From JAZDFC01 sp043808235 (GTDB lineage Bacteria > Bacteroidota > Ignavibacteria > Ignavibacteriales > Melioribacteraceae): a stretch of 64,000 nt of DNA. Location of the stretch: contig JAZDFC010000005.1 of assembly GCA_043808235.1 (NCBI GenBank), positions 25,600 through 89,599 of the forward strand, read 5' to 3'. The notes under the pieces are model-generated. The model saw only the letters and a program-made list of their open reading frames with translations, did not search any database and was not told the DNA's origin. Below, in pieces: positions 8,704-17,127 of this stretch; positions within the stretch are counted from its first letter, which is position 1; each line of letters begins with the position of its first letter. The position numbers were made by a program, and so were the translations under genes.

Positions 8704-9471
8704 ATGCCCAAGATATTAATTATAGAGCAGAACCATGAAGATGTTTGCGGCATTTATAATTTACTAACCAATGCCGGATATCAGACATATTCTGCTGTGG
8801 GAATATCCGACGGTTTAAATATTGCTGCAAGATATTTACCTGATGTAATCCTTTGTTTGCTTGATGAGCCGGAAAAAGAAATAAATGTTGTCCGGCAATT
8901 AAACGAAAATAATTCTACTGAAGTGATTCCTCTTATAATAATTTCATGTTTAGGTGATTTGAAACATCAAAGACGTATTATGGAATATGGGGCAGACGAT
9001 TTTATTTTACGGGAGAATATTTCGAATGGATTGGTAAACTCAGTAACAATGCGGATTAAAAAACGGAATGCTCTTAAACAAATATTACTTGAAGAACTCA
9101 CGGGCTCGCTCGAAAATTCTATCAAGCCAAAACGAAGGAATGATCATGTGCTTGTAAAAATCGGCACAAAACTAAAAATAATTGAGTTCTCAAAAATAAT
9201 ATACATATCTGCGTTAAAGGAATATTCAAAAATAGTTACCGGCGACGGATGTAAAATAATTGTAAGAAAATCCTTAAGGAATTGGATTGAAATTCTTCCC
9301 CCGGAATCATTTCTTAGAATTCACCGCGCAACTGTAATTAACATTCATTCTATCGATAAAATTACAAAGTCCGGCATAAGGGCATATAACGTTCATTTAA
9401 AAAATATTTGTGAACCGTTCGCAATGAGCCAGCGGTATGCAAATATTATGAGAAGAACATTCCCATCCTAA
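8704..9471 (+). CDS. LytTR-family DNA-binding regulator with degenerate receiver domain
   Basis: A 255-aa two-domain protein. Residues 1-120 fold like a response-regulator receiver (PKILIIEQNH, PDVILCLLDEP, IIIISCLGDLK, YGADDFILRE), but key residues are changed. The acidic pocket is E8-Q9, the usual phospho-acceptor Asp is replaced (C51-L52, with D54 two residues on) and the conserved Lys is Arg in ILRE. Residues about 150-255 are a LytTR DNA-binding domain (IEFSKIIYISALKEYSKIVT, RKSLRNWIEILP, FLRIHRATVINIHSIDKI). It may act without phosphorylation. It is divergent from the second amt gene and 37 nt before an isochorismatase-family gene, its likely operon partner. Confidence 0.85.
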   Translation: MPKILIIEQNHEDVCGIYNLLTNAGYQTYSAVGISDGLNIAARYLPDVILCLLDEPEKEINVVRQLNENNSTEVIPLIIISCLGDLKHQRRIMEYGADDFILRENISNGLVNSVTMRIKKRNALKQILLEELTGSLENSIKPKRRNDHVLVKIGTKLKIIEFSKIIYISALKEYSKIVTGDGCKIIVRKSLRNWIEILPPESFLRIHRATVINIHSIDKITKSGIRAYNVHLKNICEPFAMSQRYANIMRRTFPS

Positions 9472-9508
9472 GTGGGATGGATTTTTAATGAAAGTAGGAG
9501 TTTAACCG

Positions 9509-10057
9509 ATGACAGCATTATTAATAATCGATATGCAGAGAGGATTATTCGAAGGCGACTTGCCGCGTTACGATGCGGCTGGAGTTGTTAACCGAATCAA
9601 TCTGCTGTCAAAATATTTTTCGGAGAAAGGAGACAAAGTTATTTTTATTCAACACGATGGACAGAAAGGCGATACGTTCGAACCTTTTACCGAAGCCTGG
9701 GAGATACTTCCTTCTTTAATAAGAAGGGAAACTGATTTGCTGGTTCGAAAGACCGCATGCGATTCGTTTTATAAAACCGCACTGCAAGAAATTTTACACG
9801 AACTTGAAATAAACGAATTGGTTATTACAGGCTGCGCAACGGATTTTTGTGTTGATACGACAATCCGTTCCGCTTTAAGCAAAGATTACGATATTATTAT
9901 TGTTGAAGATGGGCACACAACTGCCGATAGAGAACATGCAAAAGCAGAGGTTGTAATCAAACATCATAATTATGTTTGGGCTAATTTGATTTTGCCCGGA
10001 AAAGAAATTAAGGTTATGAAGATGGAGGAACTTCTCAAAATTCTTTCAATACGGTAA
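9509..10057 (+). CDS. Isochorismatase-family cysteine hydrolase
   Basis: A 182-aa hydrolase with catalytic residues Asp8 (LLIIDMQRGLF), Lys81 (RKTACDSF) and Cys114 (GCATDFCVDTTIRSAL). It resembles the branch annotated as cysteine hydrolase / nicotinamidase-like, but the metal-binding Asp/His set of true nicotinamidase is not evident. It is only distantly similar to the copy at 6665. Its C-terminal coding sequence (LILPGKEIKVMKMEEL) is repeated almost unchanged at 15562-15630 as a gene fragment. It follows the LytTR gene by 37 nt. Confidence 0.88.
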   Translation: MTALLIIDMQRGLFEGDLPRYDAAGVVNRINLLSKYFSEKGDKVIFIQHDGQKGDTFEPFTEAWEILPSLIRRETDLLVRKTACDSFYKTALQEILHELEINELVITGCATDFCVDTTIRSALSKDYDIIIVEDGHTTADREHAKAEVVIKHHNYVWANLILPGKEIKVMKMEELLKILSIR

Positions 10058-10255
10058 ACAAATTGTATTCATAGCTATTTGTCATCACTCAAAGTTTTTG
10101 AATGTCTTGTCAACCTCTCCGGAAATAATTTCAAATAATCGATTCGGAGGTGCGATCTTGATGCCGATACTAATCTTTACAAACGATTCTGAATTGTTTC
10201 GTTTAATTATCCTATTTTTATTTACCAATTAATAAAACTTATTGATCCATAAAAG

Positions 10256-11419
10256 ATGCTTGATACTTTTTTCGCCCTCTTTTTATTTGCCGCAGGAATT
10301 GTAGGATTTCTTGCTTCAATAATTCTTCTTCTTTTTAAAACAGATAATAAGATGGTTAAGTTTTTGGGGCTGCATTTGCTCATAATATGTCTACATATTT
10401 TTTATGTAGCGGCATGGAATGAAGGGATAATTCTTGTAATTCCGCATATACTTAATACTACTTACCCCATGCTATTATTTTGTATTCCTTCATTTTACTT
10501 GTATGTAAATGGAATGTTGTATAATCAAAAATTTACTTCAAAAAAAGTTTATTGGCATTTAATTCCGGCGTTTATTGCTTTCATTGCTGATGCGCCGGTT
10601 TATATTTTGAGTACTAAAGAAAAGATTAGCCTAATTGAAGCTAAGTATAAACTATTCGAACATCCCGAACAAATGGAACAGCTTGAATATTCATGGGATG
10701 AAATATACACTTACATGCTTGTAATCTCCACGCTTGTGTACACTGTTTTAGTGCTTTACACTTTTATAAAATTTTTAAGGAAAGATGCTGAAGGAAAGGA
10801 AAATCTTGCCCGTTTTACAAAATGGTTGAAAACCTTATTTGGAATCGGGTTTACTAATTTATTCATTATTATAATGGCAGTTGTTTTTAGCGATTCCGAA
10901 CTTATTGCTGCCGGAATAACTCAATTTATTATCGGGGCGCATATTCTTACTATCAGTTTAACATTATTTTTTAATCCGAATATTTTATATGGTATCAATG
11001 AACCGATGCAAGTAAGCGGTACGCTGGTACATTTTCCCGTCAGTAGAAAATTAATAATTTCCGAAAGACAGAAAGAAGATTATTTGAATTCTCTGCAAAG
11101 TTATTTATCAACACACCCATTCCTTCGACAAAATTTTTCCCAAAAAATAATGGCAGAAGAAACGAAGATACCGGTTCATCGCCTAAGCTACCTTATTAAT
11201 GAGCATTACGGATTTAATTACAACGAATTTATTAATAAGCTGCGGATCGAGTATCTGCTTCAAGAGATGAATAATAAAAGATGGGAAAATTATTCTATTG
11301 AAGGCATTGCTAAGGAAGTCGGATTCAAATCAAAATCTACATTTATATCAGCATTTAAAAAGACAGCAGGAACAACTCCCTCTAATTATTTTAAAGATTA
11401 TGGAATTCCAGGTAATTAA
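10256..11419 (+). CDS. Membrane-anchored AraC-family transcriptional regulator
   Basis: A 387-aa protein with about seven N-terminal hydrophobic helices (roughly residues 1-245), then a linker, then an AraC-type double helix-turn-helix (about 290-385). The HTH shows MAEETKIPVHRLSYLINEHYG, NEFINKLRIEYLLQEM, and the second helix pair SIEGIAKEVGFKSKSTFISAFKKTAGTTPSNY. This architecture is common in Bacteroidota, where the membrane part is thought to sense a signal. Targets are unknown. The gene is monocistronic and followed by an 800-bp gap. Confidence 0.88.
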   Translation: MLDTFFALFLFAAGIVGFLASIILLLFKTDNKMVKFLGLHLLIICLHIFYVAAWNEGIILVIPHILNTTYPMLLFCIPSFYLYVNGMLYNQKFTSKKVYWHLIPAFIAFIADAPVYILSTKEKISLIEAKYKLFEHPEQMEQLEYSWDEIYTYMLVISTLVYTVLVLYTFIKFLRKDAEGKENLARFTKWLKTLFGIGFTNLFIIIMAVVFSDSELIAAGITQFIIGAHILTISLTLFFNPNILYGINEPMQVSGTLVHFPVSRKLIISERQKEDYLNSLQSYLSTHPFLRQNFSQKIMAEETKIPVHRLSYLINEHYGFNYNEFINKLRIEYLLQEMNNKRWENYSIEGIAKEVGFKSKSTFISAFKKTAGTTPSNYFKDYGIPGN

Positions 11420-12226
11420 AGAATAAGAGTTTATCCATTTGGACAATTATTTTTACAAAACAGATAAAAATATAAAAAGATATTGCCGGCAAAGTACAGC
11501 AACTGCGAAGCAGTTGAACATATGAAAAACGACTAAAGAAAATGCAGAAACAACCGCTCTGCGGTTGAAGTGAAATGTCTATTCCCAATCCAACAAATAT
11601 TTTGGATTAAATTCGACTTCGAATTCTTTTAATAACGCTTGAAATACAAACCGCCGGATGAAGTCCCACAAAAAAATGGAGGTGATCCGGGAGGGAGTTA
11701 ATGCAGATCATTTTGCAATTTTTGTTTGAACTATTCCGGTTATGTATTTATGTAGCTTAACTTTCTTACCGGAAGGAAGACTATCACGCTTCGATGCCTC
11801 CGGCATCGGTAATTTCTTTTTCAATATACTTTATTACAAATATTCGACCGCTTCGTGGTCATACCTTGTATTTCTTTTTGATGAAGCAAAATAACACCTA
11901 CAAGAAAGGTCATTGAAAACTTAATACCAAAAGATTTTTTGATTCAATTCCGATGTCATACTAATTGTCACAAGTCGGATGTCAGATCTGATTTCCGAAC
12001 TCTGTCCTCTAAATTCTTTCTTTTCTAAACAATTTACTTTTAAGCGCCCAAAGTGGTTCGGAATTATAACTACGAACCACATAAAATTGTATTTACATAC
12101 CGCCCGGTTTAATTTTACGCCCAAAAATTTCACATCTTAAACAATAAAATCCAGATACTAAGTCCGCTTCTATTAACTAATTACCCGGACTAAAACAAAT
12201 ATTAATAAAAAAAGGGATGTAACATT
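11420..12226. repeat. 807-bp gene-free stretch with short palindromes
   Basis: No credible reading frame was found. It holds several near-perfect dyads with 3-nt loops: CAACTGC-GAA-GCAGTTG (11500-11516), CAACCGC-TCT-GCGGTTG (11551-11567), CGATGCC-TCC-GGCATCG (11792-11808) and GACCGC-TTC-GTGGTC (11846-11860, one G-T pair). A longer-looped repeat, AGTCCG (12161-12166) with CGGACT (12186-12191), lies in the leader of the next gene. Stem sequences differ while the loop stays at 3 nt, as in families of mobile intergenic palindromes. Confidence 0.6.
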
Positions 12227-14866
12227 ATGCTTACTTATGCTAAGAAAATTATTTTGTCAATATTTATCCTAATTGCACTTGGCAATGGATTATTTGCGCA
12301 ATTAAAATCGACCTCACAATCCGGCAAAAATATAGGTAATAGTACATCAACTTTTTACCAAATCCAAAAAGAGATGAATAATTATTGGGATTCGAAAAAT
12401 GTAAAGAACGGTTTTGTTATTGAAGATGGAGTAAAAAGAAAAGTCCCCAATTGGAAGTTATACAAACGCTGGGAATATTATTGGGAACAGCGGGTAGATC
12501 AAAAAACCGGTGAGTTCCCGACTACTACTTCTGTGGATGAATATCAAAAATATCTAAAGACGCACAATAATCTTAAAAAAACCAATGCGGGTGAAAGTTG
12601 GGTAAACCTTGGAACTAATTCATCCACCGGTGGCTACGCCGGGTTAGGAAGAATAAATTGTATTGCTTTTCATCCAACTGATGCCAATATTGCTTGGGTT
12701 GGAAGTCCTTCCGGCGGAATCTGGAAAACTGAAAATCTTAATGCTGTCGGAGGACCAACATGGACTATACTTAATAATAGTCAATCCGTACTTGGTGTTA
12801 GCGATATTGCTATACCTTACGATTTTAATGGAACAACTGTAAATACAATTTATATTGCAACGGGCGATCGTGATGGAGGCAGTTTATCGAGTCTTGCCGG
12901 CGGACAGGGTGCAGATAATACTAGTATTGGTGTTTTGAAATCTGTTGACGGCGGTGCTAATTGGAATGCTACAGGGCTTACGTCTTCCTTAACTGGTACT
13001 AAGATCTATCGTCTACTGATTCATCCTACTAATACTCAAATATTATTGGCTTCAACATCGAATGGAATTTATAAAACTATTAATGGCGGTACTGATTGGT
13101 CTTCAGTTAATCCTAATGAAATCATCGACATGGAATTTAAGCCTGGAGAACCAACTATCGTATATGGAACCTCGATTGGTTATGGAGATGTATATTTATT
13201 TAAATCAGTTAATACCGGTGATTCATTTTCATTTTCTATCCCGGGGACATCCAATGGTGGCTATAGAGGTGAGTTAGCAGTTAGCGCCAATAATTCGGCG
13301 GTTGTTTATATTCTTATGGCGAAAAGTAACGGTGGTTTAGCGAATATTTATAAATCGGTAAATAGCGGGGGAAGTTTTACCGCATTACTAAATCCCGCTC
13401 CTGCCGGTACTGATGATGGTAAAAGTTTATTGGGATATGAAAGTGATGGAAATGGCCCAAATGAAGGTCAAGGTAAGTACGACTTATGTATTGCCACTTC
13501 TCCAATAGATGCAAATACAGTTTTTATAGGTGGTATTAACACCTGGAGATCTGTTAATGGTGGAGTTAACTGGACCTGTGTTACCCATTGGAGTACCGAC
13601 CCTCCTCAAGTTGTTCATGCCGATAAACACGCACTTGCATTTCAACCTGTAACTAATGTATTGTTTGAAGGTAACGATGGCGGGATTTATAAAACTGCAG
13701 ACGGGGGAACTAACTGGACTGATTTATCTAATGGATTGGTAATCAGTCAGATTTACAGAATTGGTGTTTCACAAACGAGCAGCAATACAGTACTTACCGG
13801 CTTGCAGGATAACGGAACAAAAAAATATTCCAGCACCTGGTCAGATGTAGATGGCGGAGATGGTATGGAATGTATTGTTGATTACTCTAATGCAAATTAT
13901 ATGTATTCAACCTATGTTGAGGGTCAGATTACAAGAAGCAGTAATGGCTTTACGACCTGGGGCGGGACAAATATTTCAGCTAATATTCCTGGTGGACAAC
14001 CTATAGGCGCATGGGTAACTCCTTATGTTATTAGTCCATCAAGCAGCTCAACTCTTTTTGCTGGTTATGATAAAGTATGGAAAACAGCAGATAGAGGAAA
14101 TAACTGGACAAGCGCATCTCAGGTGTTGAGCTCAGGCAGTAAATTACGCTCGCTTGCAATAGCGCCCTCCAATTCCGCTGTACTATATGCAGCCGACAAG
14201 ACAAATATGTGGAAGACTACAGATGGCGGGGCATCAGATTGGACAGATATAACATTATCCTTGCCTACTAGTTCGAATTACATTACCTATATTGCTGTAA
14301 AAAATGATGATCCGAATACTGTGTGGATTACTTACGGTGGATTCACCGATGGTTCAAAAGTATATGAATCAATCGACGGCGGTGGAATATGGACAAACAT
14401 TTCCGCCGGTCTCCCGAATCTTCCTGTCATGTGTATCGTTCAGTATAAAGACTTAACCGACAGGAATGTGTTATTTGTTGGTACCGATGTTGGCGTTTAC
14501 ATGAAAGACGGCACGAATGCTTGGGCAGCTTATAATAGCGGACTGCCGAATGTTGTTGTAAGCGAATTAGAAATATTTTATGCCAGCGGCGGTGCGGTTG
14601 ATAAATTAAGAGCCGGAACATACGGACGCGGATTATGGGAAACAGATATAAATGCGCCATTGCCGGTTGAACTGTCTTCATTTACAGCCTCGGTTAAGGA
14701 AAATTCCGTACTACTGAAATGGATGACAGCCACAGAAGTTAGCAATTATGGATTCGAGATAGAGAGAAAAGTAAGCAGTATGGAGTATGGAGTAATGGCG
14801 GAGAGCAAGAATCGGGTTGGGAGAAGATTGGATTTATTAATGGAAATGGTAATTCAAACTCACTAA
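12227..14866 (+). CDS. Secreted beta-propeller (BNR/VPS10-like) protein, frameshifted before its T9SS sorting domain
   Basis: The protein has a signal peptide (KKIILSIFILIALGNGLFAQ) and then a long run of sortilin/BNR-like propeller blades, recognisable by repeated GGxxW motifs (GGIWKTENL, SVDGGANWNA, TINGGTDWSS, TADGGTNWTD, TTDGGASDWTD, SIDGGGIWTN). From about residue 805 the module typical of these exported proteins begins (LPVELSSFTASVKENSVLLKW ... NYGFEIER). The frame is then lost: after about 14770-14818 the homologous sequence continues one frame over at 14818-15270. As written the 879-aa product ends in an unrelated tail (RRLDLLMEMVIQTH) and would lack the export and anchoring signal. 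Function of the propeller is unknown; adhesion or glycan binding is typical. Confidence 0.85.
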   Translation: MLTYAKKIILSIFILIALGNGLFAQLKSTSQSGKNIGNSTSTFYQIQKEMNNYWDSKNVKNGFVIEDGVKRKVPNWKLYKRWEYYWEQRVDQKTGEFPTTTSVDEYQKYLKTHNNLKKTNAGESWVNLGTNSSTGGYAGLGRINCIAFHPTDANIAWVGSPSGGIWKTENLNAVGGPTWTILNNSQSVLGVSDIAIPYDFNGTTVNTIYIATGDRDGGSLSSLAGGQGADNTSIGVLKSVDGGANWNATGLTSSLTGTKIYRLLIHPTNTQILLASTSNGIYKTINGGTDWSSVNPNEIIDMEFKPGEPTIVYGTSIGYGDVYLFKSVNTGDSFSFSIPGTSNGGYRGELAVSANNSAVVYILMAKSNGGLANIYKSVNSGGSFTALLNPAPAGTDDGKSLLGYESDGNGPNEGQGKYDLCIATSPIDANTVFIGGINTWRSVNGGVNWTCVTHWSTDPPQVVHADKHALAFQPVTNVLFEGNDGGIYKTADGGTNWTDLSNGLVISQIYRIGVSQTSSNTVLTGLQDNGTKKYSSTWSDVDGGDGMECIVDYSNANYMYSTYVEGQITRSSNGFTTWGGTNISANIPGGQPIGAWVTPYVISPSSSSTLFAGYDKVWKTADRGNNWTSASQVLSSGSKLRSLAIAPSNSAVLYAADKTNMWKTTDGGASDWTDITLSLPTSSNYITYIAVKNDDPNTVWITYGGFTDGSKVYESIDGGGIWTNISAGLPNLPVMCIVQYKDLTDRNVLFVGTDVGVYMKDGTNAWAAYNSGLPNVVVSELEIFYASGGAVDKLRAGTYGRGLWETDINAPLPVELSSFTASVKENSVLLKWMTATEVSNYGFEIERKVSSMEYGVMAESKNRVGRRLDLLMEMVIQTH
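14777..14798 (+). repeat. 7-bp tandem repeat at the frameshift point
   Basis: AGTATGG (14777-14783), AGTATGG (14784-14790) and an 8-nt variant AGTAATGG (14791-14798) lie in tandem within the region where the reading frame is lost. Adding one 7-nt unit, or removing the 8-nt unit, would join the upstream frame to the sorting domain downstream. Confidence 0.65.
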
Positions 14867-15270
14867 AAAATTATTCGTTTGAAGATAAGAACGTTCAGTC
14901 GGTTGACTATATGTATCGCTTAAAACAAATCGACATGAACGGACAATATAGTTACAGCGATGTTATCGAAGTATCGGCAGAATCAATACCGGGTAGATTT
15001 GCGCTTGAACAAAACTACCCCAATCCGTTCAACCCAACAACCGTAATAAAATATCAAATTCCAAGTTCGCAAGTGGTAACATTAAAGATATATGATATAC
15101 TCGGGAATGAGGTGGCAACACTTGTACATGAAACAAAAGCCCCGGGTAATTATGAAGTAAAGTTTGACGCCCGCTCCTACGGAGGAAGTAAACTTTCGAG
15201 CGGAGTGTACTTCTACCAGCTTCGCGCCGGTTCGTTTGTAAGTTCGAAAAAGTTTGTTTTAATGAAATGA
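14818..15270 (+). CDS. Detached 3' part of the propeller gene: T9SS sorting domain
   Basis: This frame reads WEKIGFINGNGNSNSLKNY, then YRLKQIDMNGQYSYSDVIEV and FALEQNYPNPFNPTTVIKY, ending with SGVYFYQLRAGSFVSSKKF. This is exactly the continuation expected of the preceding gene. The first in-frame ATG is at 14911, but homology starts at the Trp codon at 14818. Alone it has no signal peptide, so it is more likely the broken end of one gene than an independent one. The YPNPFNP segment and the final Lys-rich tail mark the type A sorting domain recognised by the T9SS translocon and removed during surface attachment. No palindrome is inserted in this copy. Confidence 0.85.
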   Translation, partial: WEKIGFINGNGNSNSLKNYSFEDKNVQSVDYMYRLKQIDMNGQYSYSDVIEVSAESIPGRFALEQNYPNPFNPTTVIKYQIPSSQVVTLKIYDILGNEVATLVHETKAPGNYEVKFDARSYGGSKLSSGVYFYQLRAGSFVSSKKFVLMK

Positions 15271-15424
15271 TAGGAAATAAACCTTAGCACCCTAAGGCAA
15301 ATCTTTGCGTTCCCTGCTGCTGCAAGCCAGCCGATAAAGCAGCCCGGGGGCGCAGAGATAATATTTATTTTCATTTTAATTAAAAGCTGTAGATCAACAA
15401 AATCACCTTAATTAAAAAGTAAAT

Positions 15425-15455
15425 ACCGGGTACATTATTGTCCCGGTTTTTTTTT
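15425..15455 (+). terminator. Intrinsic terminator downstream of the propeller/T9SS gene
   Basis: ACCGGG (15425-15430) pairs with CCCGGT (15442-15447) around an 11-nt loop and runs into nine T residues. It sits 155 nt after the stop codon, the last transcribed segment before the next unit. Confidence 0.75.
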
Positions 15456-15561
15456 GCGATGAAAATCTATTGATTTTAATACAGTCCGATTTGCTTGAAT
15501 GAATTTCAAACCGTACCAAATATACAGCCAATTGTAAACACAAGATTAAGTAGGGATATAT

Positions 15562-15630
15562 TTGATTTTGCCCGGAAAAGAAATTAAAGTTGTGAAGACG
15601 GAAAAATTATTTACCGAAGAAAACAAATGA
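15562..15630 (+). pseudogene. Orphan C-terminal fragment of an isochorismatase-family gene
   Basis: The frame 15562-15630 encodes LILPGKEIKVVKTEKLFTEE and ends NK-stop. It matches the last coding part of the gene at 9509-10057 (LILPGKEIKVMKMEELLKIL). At DNA level TTTGATTTTGCCCGGAAAAG and the bases just after are the same in both. There is no upstream part of the gene here. The stop codon overlaps the ATGA that opens a short upstream frame of the next lipoprotein gene, so the fragment probably records a deletion or duplication joint. Confidence 0.7.
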
Positions 15631-15653
15631 TCGGCATTTTTGGAGAAACAAAA

Positions 15654-16244
15654 ATGAAGCATCAAAAATTATTTTCAGCATCCGTATTCCCGGCATTCTT
15701 ATTCTTGATCTTACTCTTACTCGCCTGCCGTGAGTCGGATTCTTCCTCTGCCGTTAACAAAAACGAAATTAACAAATCAACCGGAGGAAATATGAAAATC
15801 ACTTCTCCCGCTTTTACCGAAGGAACAATGATCCCTGCCAGGTACACCTGTGATAGCATCAACGTATCGCCGCAGCTTGAGTGGACAGGCGCACCGCAGA
15901 ATACAAAAACCTTCACACTTATTTGCGATGATCCGGATGCACCTGTCGGGATTTGGGTTCATTGGGTAGTCTTTAATATCCCCGGTAGTGTAACAAGTTT
16001 ACCGGAAGGAATTGAACCAAAAGATATTTTACCCGACGGAAGTAAACACGGTAAAAATGATTTTGGCAAATTGGGATACGGTGGACCTTGCCCTCCCGGC
16101 GGTACACACAGGTACTTTTTTAAATTATATGCACTTGATACCGAACTGAATTTAAAACCCGGAATAAAAAAAGCTGATTTGGAAAAAGCAATGCAAGGAC
16201 ATGTTCTTGCCGAATCTCAATTGATGGGGAAATATAAACGATGA
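15654..16244 (+). CDS. Lipoprotein of the YbhB/YbcL (PEBP) family
   Basis: A 196-aa protein. The N-terminus (FPAFLFLILLLLAC) is a lipoprotein signal with Cys25 as the lipidation site. The phosphatidylethanolamine-binding-protein fold starts near MKITSPAFTEGTMIPARYTC and shows the ligand-site motifs DDPDAPVGIWVHWVVFNIP and PPGGTHRYFFKLYALD. Bacterial PEBPs of this type bind small anionic or phospho ligands, but the physiological role is unclear. The start at 15654 is preferred to the ATG at 15627 because it has GGAGAAA upstream and gives a clean lipoprotein signal. It overlaps the next gene by 4 nt (ATGA), so the two are translationally coupled. Confidence 0.87.
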   Translation: MKHQKLFSASVFPAFLFLILLLLACRESDSSSAVNKNEINKSTGGNMKITSPAFTEGTMIPARYTCDSINVSPQLEWTGAPQNTKTFTLICDDPDAPVGIWVHWVVFNIPGSVTSLPEGIEPKDILPDGSKHGKNDFGKLGYGGPCPPGGTHRYFFKLYALDTELNLKPGIKKADLEKAMQGHVLAESQLMGKYKR

Positions 16245-17005
16245 AACCAATACTTGGAGTAATTTTTCTACTAATTGTTTTTGAATCATCGCTCAATGCC
16301 CAAATCAATACGGAGCGTTTCCGGAAGGATGCCGACAGTATTGGCTTCTCCGGCAATGCGGATTTCGAAGCAACCATTATCACTGGCAATACTGATTTTA
16401 AATTGATTACACTTGGTGGCCGGTTAAATTATAATTGGGGAAATTCGTACACATTTCTTGTTTTCGATGGAGGACTCGGGTGGAATAAGGGGCAAAGTTT
16501 TTTTGATCAATCACTTTTGCATCTCAGAAATGTTATCACTATCGACGATCTCATTCAGCACGAAACTTTTCTTCAATATGATTTTAATAAAAAGAGAAAA
16601 TTACTTGAGAGGGAATTAATTGGAACCGGATTAAGATTTCGTTTCCTACATATCGGCGATTTTAAGAGCAGGCTTGGTATTGCATACATGTACGAAATCG
16701 AAGAATACGATCTTCCGGATAATTCGCTGCACGGCAAAAATAAAAATTCACATCGAATTAGTACTTACCTGACTTTCGAAATTGATTTGAAAAAAGATTT
16801 CCGCTTTATAAGCGTTACATATTTTCAACCGGAGATCGGGAATTGGGATGACCATAAAATTATATCCGAGGAAGCATTAATTATGAATCTCGGTAAGCTA
16901 ATAGATTTCAATGTGAAGTTTAATTTGCGTTACGACAGCAGACCGCCCGATGAAACAAAAGAGCTTGATACAATAACAAAATTTGGAATCACGGTAAAAT
17001 TTTGA
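16241..17005 (+). CDS. DUF481 outer-membrane protein
   Basis: A 254-aa protein with a signal peptide ending LNAQ. The rest (GFSGNADFEATIITGNTDF, LGGRLNYNWG, ETFLQYDFNKKRKLLERE, GTGLRFRFLHIGDFKSRLGI) follows the DUF481 pattern of YdiY-like 12-strand barrels, with alternating hydrophobic residues and a last strand FGITVKF ending in Phe as the BAM machinery prefers. Function is unknown; homologues are called salt-induced outer-membrane proteins. It is coupled to the PEBP lipoprotein gene by an ATGA overlap. Confidence 0.78.
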   Translation: MKPILGVIFLLIVFESSLNAQINTERFRKDADSIGFSGNADFEATIITGNTDFKLITLGGRLNYNWGNSYTFLVFDGGLGWNKGQSFFDQSLLHLRNVITIDDLIQHETFLQYDFNKKRKLLERELIGTGLRFRFLHIGDFKSRLGIAYMYEIEEYDLPDNSLHGKNKNSHRISTYLTFEIDLKKDFRFISVTYFQPEIGNWDDHKIISEEALIMNLGKLIDFNVKFNLRYDSRPPDETKELDTITKFGITVKF

Positions 17006-17057
17006 CCACAGGTTTCTATTTCAACTGCGGGCATTTATTTTAATCCATAAATGTAAA

Positions 17058-17114
17058 TCGAAGCGTTAGCTTCGATATTAGCAATTATACTTTCCTTCGA
17101 AGCTTCGCTTCGAA
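17058..17114. repeat. Two short GAAGC palindromes
   Basis: TCGAAGC-GTTA-GCTTCGA (17058-17075) and TTCGAAGC-TTC-GCTTCGAA (17096-17114) lie between convergent genes. They share the half-site TCGAAGC and resemble the tri-loop dyads at 11.5-11.9 kb. They could serve as a weak two-way transcription stop. Confidence 0.6.
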
Positions 17115-17127
17115 TTACATAATAATA

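Noticed and set aside
11420..12226. tRNA or structured RNA gene in the long gap
   Set aside because: No cloverleaf with a TTCGA-type T-arm and CCA end was found; only short independent dyads are present.
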